DNA of 12,018 nt from Chitinophagaceae bacterium (GTDB lineage: Bacteria; Bacteroidota; Bacteroidia; Chitinophagales; Chitinophagaceae): positions 1 through 12,018 of the forward strand of contig JAGNOY010000033.1 of NCBI GenBank assembly GCA_017989935.1. The letters are read 5' to 3'. Position 1 is the stretch's first letter, and each line of letters starts with the position of its first letter. This document shows positions 7,440 through 12,018 of this stretch, in pieces. A model generated the notes under the pieces. The model was not told the DNA's origin, made no database searches, and saw nothing but the letters and a program-made list of their open reading frames with translations. A program made the translations under genes and the position numbers.

Positions 7440-10400
7440 ATGATTATGAAAAGAATCTTTTTAACCCTCTTGACAATCCAAGGATTGTATTTCACCTCAA
7501 GTGCCTTGCCTAATATTGGGCAAAAGCCTTCACAAGGGTTGCATAAAACAGCAGCAGGTTGTAATGCAACTACTGCAACAATAGATTTAGATATCAACAA
7601 CGTAAGAGCACGACTCATGAATGGAGGCGATATGTGGTGGGATATCCCTACTGGAACCGCTCAATATGAAGTGCCTAAAACTAGTGGTAAAAATTCCTTA
7701 TTTGCTGGATCAGTATGGATTGGTGGAAAGGATAGTTCCACAGGCGAACTTAAAGTTGCTGCTCAAACTTATCGTCAAAATGGAAACGACTTTTGGTCTG
7801 GACCATTAGCACAAGATGGAAGTATTGATTTTCAAACTTGCGCAGATTGGGATAGATTCTGGAAAATCAATGCTTCAGATGTAAATAAATTTAGAGGTAT
7901 TTATGCTGGAACTTCTGATCCAACAGTAATTGAAAATAAAATCGAAGCTAATCAAGGTTTAGTTTCTGAAATCATCAAAGAATGGCCAGCTAAAGGAAAT
8001 AAAGAAATTAAAACTTCTGGAGGTACCATTATGACAAATTATCCAACACGTGATATGGCGCCTTTTGTGGATGTTGATGGAGAAGATGGATATAATTGGA
8101 GAAAAGGTGATTATCCAAAGATTTTAGGGGACCAATATATTTGGTGGGTCTATAACGATCGTGGAGACGCTAAATCTGAGACAACCTCTGAAACAATGTA
8201 TCTCGAAGTTCAAGCTTCAGCCTTTGCATTTGCAACGAACGATTGTTTGAATGAAGCTACTTTCTACAATTATAAAATCAACACACTTTATGCTACTTCC
8301 ATTTTAAAAGAAACCTACATGGCAACTTGGAATGATGCGGATTTAGGTGCAGCATTTGATGATTATGTTGGTTGTGATACAGGACGTGGTTTAGGTATTT
8401 TGTATAATGGAGATGCCTATGATGAAGGGGCTACAGGATATGGTTTTGAAATTCCTATGGTGGCAGTTGACTTTTTTCAAGGGCCTAAATACTTTAATAC
8501 AAAGACACAAAAAGATACTGAATTAAAAATGACAGTGTTTACCTACTTTGATAATAAGCAGGGGCCAACAGGTAATCCATCTCAACGCCAACACTTTTAT
8601 AATTACATGACAGGATTTTGGCAAGATGGTGCTTCATTTACAACAGCATGTAATGCACGTGATGCAGGACCAAAAACTAAATTTATTTTTTATGGAGATC
8701 CTTGTAAAGGTGGTTGGTCTGAGGCATCATGTTCGAACACACCTGATGACCGACGTTTTATTCACTCATCTGGTCCTTTCCCATTATTCCCTGGTGATAT
8801 TAATAATGTTACAATCGGTGCAGTTTGGGTTCCCAACGTAGGAGGAGGATCTTCTGCTTGTTTCTCAAAAATTCAAATATGTGATGATAAGGCCCAAGAT
8901 TTATTTGACAATGCCTTCAAGTTACCATTTGGTCCTCAGGCACCAAAAGTAGTCATTCAACCGCTTGATAGAAAATTAGTATTTGATTTAGATAATTTAC
9001 CAAGTTCAAATAATTATAAAGAAGGTTATGGTACAAATTTGAGTGAAGCAAAATACAGAGAAACTTCTAAGAAAGCTGTTAAGAATAATTCAAGTGATTC
9101 GTTATATAAATTTGAAGGATATGTTGTTTACCAACTTTTAAATGAGAATGTAGCTCTGTCAGATATTCGTAGTAAAGATGGTTCAATAAATACAGATAAA
9201 GCTAGAATTGTGGCTAAGTTCGATAAAATTAATGGAGTGAAGGATATCTTAAATCACGAAGTAGACCCAGAAATTTCTGCCTCATATTATATTCCAAAAT
9301 TAATGGCTTCAGGTACAGATGAAGGAATTCATCATTCCTTTCAACTAGATCAAGATGCATTTGCATCTGGCTCTTCTAAAACCTTGGTTAATTACAAAAC
9401 TTATTATTATGTAGCCATTGCTTATGCCTATAATAATTTCAAGCCTTTCAATCCTGCAGGAGCAGATACAACACAAGATAAGGCTTATATAGAAAGTCGT
9501 ACTGATGGTCGTGAACAACCAATTCAAGTAATAAAGGCTATGCCACATCCAGCAACAGATAGCTTATATGTTCAAACTTATGCGGATTACAACTCTGGAA
9601 TTCAACTTACAAGAATTGAAGGGAAAGGGAATAGTGGTATTCCTATGGAATTAACTGAAGAGTCTGAAATGGAGGCCCTAAAGGAGCCTAATTATCATGC
9701 TTATTTCCCTACCTATAAACCAAATTTAGGACCAATGGTTTTGGCAGTTGTAAATCCTGATAGTATTAAAAAAGGAAACTATGAAGTATTTTTTAATGTA
9801 AAAAAATACTATACATCAAATCCAGATACTTCTTTAGGAGCTATTCCTGATAGTACGACTTGGATGATCAGAAATACTACAACAGGGGAGATTGTAATGA
9901 GTGATGTAAGTATCTTAGAATATAACGAAAAATACTTACGTAAATATGATTCCGCTAGTGTCAGAGGATTTGATTGGGGAATAGCAGCAAGTGCAACTCA
10001 ACAGGTTCGTCCAGGCGACAAACCAAGTGTTGATTTGAATGGATTAATAAGTTCATCAATTATTTTTGATGATGTAAATGCCCCTTGGTATAGTGGTATA
10101 GCTGATCAGGACGGTAAATCATTTAATAACTGGATTCGTTCTGGAATTGAATTTACAGCAAATACGGATAATAGAGTGAATGATTGCAGTATGATTGATT
10201 ATGATAATGGTACAGATCAAGATGGGAATCCAATATTGAATAACAAAGATCCTTTAGGAAGATTTGAAAAAGTATTGGATGGCACTTTTGCTCCATACAA
10301 CCTTGCAAGTAATGAAGCTGCAACCAAATGTGGTTTTGGTGTTCAATATGGTAATGGAGCTGATCGTGCTGCAAACAACAGGCTTCAAGATATTTATAGT

Positions 10401-11441
10401 GTCGATATCGTGATGACTTCTGATAAAAGTATGTGGTCTCGTTGTCCGGTAATAGAAATGACTGATAATGTGAATGCAGGACCTGTTTCTCAAGGTGGTG
10501 CCTTCAAATATAATATTCGTAAGCACAAAGGCTGGAATGGTGATGTAGATGGAAATGGTAAACCTGTTTATTCAGACAGTCCTGCTGATAGTGGAATGAG
10601 TTGGTTCCCAGGTTATGCAATTAATATAGAAACAGGTGAACGATTAAATATCTCTTTTGGTGAAGAATCCTTCAATGCTAAAGACAATGGGGCTGATATG
10701 ATTTGGAATCCAACTTCTAGAGCTTTTGATGGCGTAAACTTCGATTTGAAATGGGGAGGCAAACATATGATCTATGTTCATAGAACTAAATATGATAAAG
10801 GAGCTAGTTTTGCGAATGTGATTAAAATCAACACACCTTCTGGTACTGATAACACCATGCGTGGTGCATACAGAAGTATGATGTGGGTAGGCGTTCCAAT
10901 GCTTGCTTTTGGAACATCACTTAAATCAATCAAAGATGGTATCATCCCAACAAGAACAAGAATTAGTTTACGTGTAACTAGACCTTATACTTGGTATGCA
11001 CCTCAGCCTAATCAAACTTTGCGTAATAACGGATGGCCTTTGTATACCTTCAATACAGATGGTATAGTACCAGCCAAAATTGGAGATTCACGAAATAGTT
11101 ACACAAATAATAAAGATGAAGTACTTAAACGTATTCACGTTGTACCAAACCCTTATTATGCTATTAGTGAGTATGAATCCAATAGACTTGAATCAAAAGT
11201 GAGAATTATCAATTTGCCTGAAAAAGCAACAATCAAAATATTCACTGTGGATGGTGCTCTAATTAAAACAATTAATAAAAATGACGCTAAAACAAATTAT
11301 GTTGATTGGGATATTAAAAATGACAAAGGAATTCCAATTGCAAGTGGTATGTATTTAGTACATGTGAATCTTCCAAATATTGGCGAAACCATTTTGAAAT
11401 GGTTTGGTGCCATGAGACCAATTGATATTACTAGTTTCTAA
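7440..11441 (+). CDS. Very large secreted protein with T9SS-type C-terminal domain, function unknown
   Basis: This is a 1333-residue exported protein. The N-terminus is a signal peptide (KRIFLTLLTIQGLYFTSSA, cleavage before LPNIG); an ATG at 7446 is an equally good start. An aromatic N-terminal block (about 60-330) carries DMWWDIP, LFAGSVWIGG, AAQTYRQNGNDFWSGPL, WWVYND, AFAFATND and DDYVGCDTGRGLG. From memory this block recurs in large secreted proteins of Bacteroidota with no assigned function. Two acidic loops look like calcium sites: DVDGEDGYN (211-219) and DVDGNGKP (1035-1042). The last 100 residues form a T9SS type A-like sorting domain, with VPNPYY near 1235, IKIFTVDGALIKTI, and GIPIASGMYLVHV near 1300. 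Unlike the usual form, about 24 residues follow, ending WFGAMRPIDITSF. It is probably moved to the cell surface by T9SS. No catalytic motif is recognised. The gene lies between a TonB-dependent receptor and a PorV-like gene in one apparent operon. Confidence 0.85.
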   Translation: MIMKRIFLTLLTIQGLYFTSSALPNIGQKPSQGLHKTAAGCNATTATIDLDINNVRARLMNGGDMWWDIPTGTAQYEVPKTSGKNSLFAGSVWIGGKDSSTGELKVAAQTYRQNGNDFWSGPLAQDGSIDFQTCADWDRFWKINASDVNKFRGIYAGTSDPTVIENKIEANQGLVSEIIKEWPAKGNKEIKTSGGTIMTNYPTRDMAPFVDVDGEDGYNWRKGDYPKILGDQYIWWVYNDRGDAKSETTSETMYLEVQASAFAFATNDCLNEATFYNYKINTLYATSILKETYMATWNDADLGAAFDDYVGCDTGRGLGILYNGDAYDEGATGYGFEIPMVAVDFFQGPKYFNTKTQKDTELKMTVFTYFDNKQGPTGNPSQRQHFYNYMTGFWQDGASFTTACNARDAGPKTKFIFYGDPCKGGWSEASCSNTPDDRRFIHSSGPFPLFPGDINNVTIGAVWVPNVGGGSSACFSKIQICDDKAQDLFDNAFKLPFGPQAPKVVIQPLDRKLVFDLDNLPSSNNYKEGYGTNLSEAKYRETSKKAVKNNSSDSLYKFEGYVVYQLLNENVALSDIRSKDGSINTDKARIVAKFDKINGVKDILNHEVDPEISASYYIPKLMASGTDEGIHHSFQLDQDAFASGSSKTLVNYKTYYYVAIAYAYNNFKPFNPAGADTTQDKAYIESRTDGREQPIQVIKAMPHPATDSLYVQTYADYNSGIQLTRIEGKGNSGIPMELTEESEMEALKEPNYHAYFPTYKPNLGPMVLAVVNPDSIKKGNYEVFFNVKKYYTSNPDTSLGAIPDSTTWMIRNTTTGEIVMSDVSILEYNEKYLRKYDSASVRGFDWGIAASATQQVRPGDKPSVDLNGLISSSIIFDDVNAPWYSGIADQDGKSFNNWIRSGIEFTANTDNRVNDCSMIDYDNGTDQDGNPILNNKDPLGRFEKVLDGTFAPYNLASNEAATKCGFGVQYGNGADRAANNRLQDIYSVDIVMTSDKSMWSRCPVIEMTDNVNAGPVSQGGAFKYNIRKHKGWNGDVDGNGKPVYSDSPADSGMSWFPGYAINIETGERLNISFGEESFNAKDNGADMIWNPTSRAFDGVNFDLKWGGKHMIYVHRTKYDKGASFANVIKINTPSGTDNTMRGAYRSMMWVGVPMLAFGTSLKSIKDGIIPTRTRISLRVTRPYTWYAPQPNQTLRNNGWPLYTFNTDGIVPAKIGDSRNSYTNNKDEVLKRIHVVPNPYYAISEYESNRLESKVRIINLPEKATIKIFTVDGALIKTINKNDAKTNYVDWDIKNDKGIPIASGMYLVHVNLPNIGETILKWFGAMRPIDITSF

Positions 11442-11470
11442 ACAATATTTTAAAAGAAATATTTTACAAG

Positions 11471-12018
11471 ATGATTAATCGAAAAATAAAAATATCTGTA
11501 TTAGCCATGATGATGGCAATGCAAGCGATAGCAGGAAATAAAGATCGTACTGGTCAAGGTGGTGCAGGAGAGTTATTATTAAATCCTTGGGGCGTTTCTG
11601 GTGGGCTCTTCGGTTTAAATTGTGCCAGTGTTTCAGGTATTGAAGCTATGAAATCAAATATTGCTGGATTAGCTAATACCCAACGAACCGAAATTGGTAT
11701 AGCTCATACACGTTACTTAGCAGGTACGGGCATGAGTATAAATAATATTGGTATTGCCCAAAATGTAGGAGAAGTAGGTGTAATTGGTGTTAATATTATG
11801 AGCTTTGGTTATGGTAGTATTCCTATAACAACTGAATCTTCTCCTGAAGGAGGTATTGGTGAATACAAGCCACAATTTGTAAATTTCTCTGTTGGATTAG
11901 GCCATACTTTTTCTCCCCAAATGAGTGCTGGTCTTAATGTAACCTACGTCAATGAAGCTATCAGTAATATCAAAGCAAGTGCCGTAGGATTTGATGCTGG
12001 AGTGCAATACAAAAATGG
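11471..12018 (+). CDS. PorV/PorQ family outer-membrane protein (5' part, cut by window end)
   Basis: This open frame starts at ATG 11471, 29 bases after the cargo gene, and continues past the window edge with 182 complete codons visible. A signal peptide (MINRKIKISVLAMMMAMQAIAG, cleavage near AIA) leads into GAGELLLNPWGVSGGLFGLNCASVSGIEAM, which matches the N-terminus of PorV/PorQ proteins (FadL-like beta-barrels). The usual WNPAGLA is altered to SNIAGLA. Later stretches alternate as beta strands, for example QRTEIGIAHTRYLAG and VNFSVGLGHTFS. In T9SS, PorV accepts cargo by its C-terminal domain and carries it to the attachment complex. Its place next to a cargo gene suggests a dedicated partner rather than the housekeeping PorV. 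The 3' end, and whether more genes follow, cannot be seen. Confidence 0.8.
   Translation, partial: MINRKIKISVLAMMMAMQAIAGNKDRTGQGGAGELLLNPWGVSGGLFGLNCASVSGIEAMKSNIAGLANTQRTEIGIAHTRYLAGTGMSINNIGIAQNVGEVGVIGVNIMSFGYGSIPITTESSPEGGIGEYKPQFVNFSVGLGHTFSPQMSAGLNVTYVNEAISNIKASAVGFDAGVQYKN

Noticed and set aside
10153..10526. Two overlapping minus-strand open frames (73 and 90 codons) in the cargo gene
   Set aside because: Both are antisense to a continuous 1333-residue coding frame and have His/Tyr/Ile-rich shadow-type composition.
11442..11470. Repeated AATATTTT in the gap before the PorV-like gene
   Set aside because: Two short AT-only copies in a 29-base AT-rich gap are readily due to chance; no stable hairpin or terminator.

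Overview
The window is low-GC, protein-dense bacterial DNA from a member of the Bacteroidota. The phylum call rests on several signs: an IPExxxVDY-family protein, a TonB-dependent receptor with an N-terminal carboxypeptidase-regulatory-like domain, a very large secreted protein ending in a type IX secretion system (T9SS) style C-terminal domain, a PorV/PorQ-family outer-membrane protein, no clear Shine-Dalgarno sequences, and promoter-like TAnnTTTG motifs. The large secreted protein resembles, from memory, proteins of Saprospirales, Chitinophagales and related lineages. I cannot place the genus.

Left part (1-1710, minus strand). A compact operon runs right to left: glutamate racemase (murI), an alkyltransferase-like DNA-repair protein with Ala in place of the catalytic Cys, and an IPExxxVDY protein. 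Both junctions are 4-base ATGA stop/start overlaps, so translation is probably coupled. A good Bacteroidota promoter match lies immediately before murI and suggests a nearly leaderless transcript. The first ~128 bases are richer in GC and hold only a weak 40-codon open frame.

Middle (1711-3598). A divergent 164-base intergenic region leads into a full-length ribonuclease Y gene (rny) with membrane anchor, coiled coil, KH and HD domains. A 158-base gap follows. It contains one arm of a 10-base inverted repeat that straddles the rny stop codon, and a 12-base palindrome.

Right part (3599-12018, plus strand). Three tightly spaced genes (gaps 34 and 29 bases) encode a 1268-residue TonB-dependent receptor, a 1333-residue secreted protein with an unusual T9SS-type C-terminus, and a PorV/PorQ-family beta-barrel that runs off the window. 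This trio is the most interesting content. In T9SS, PorV is the outer-membrane protein that receives cargo by its C-terminal domain, so a PorV-like paralogue next to a cargo with a variant C-terminus suggests a dedicated cargo/shuttle pair, with the receptor as a possible third partner. The grouping and domains are seen in the sequence; the joint function is inference.
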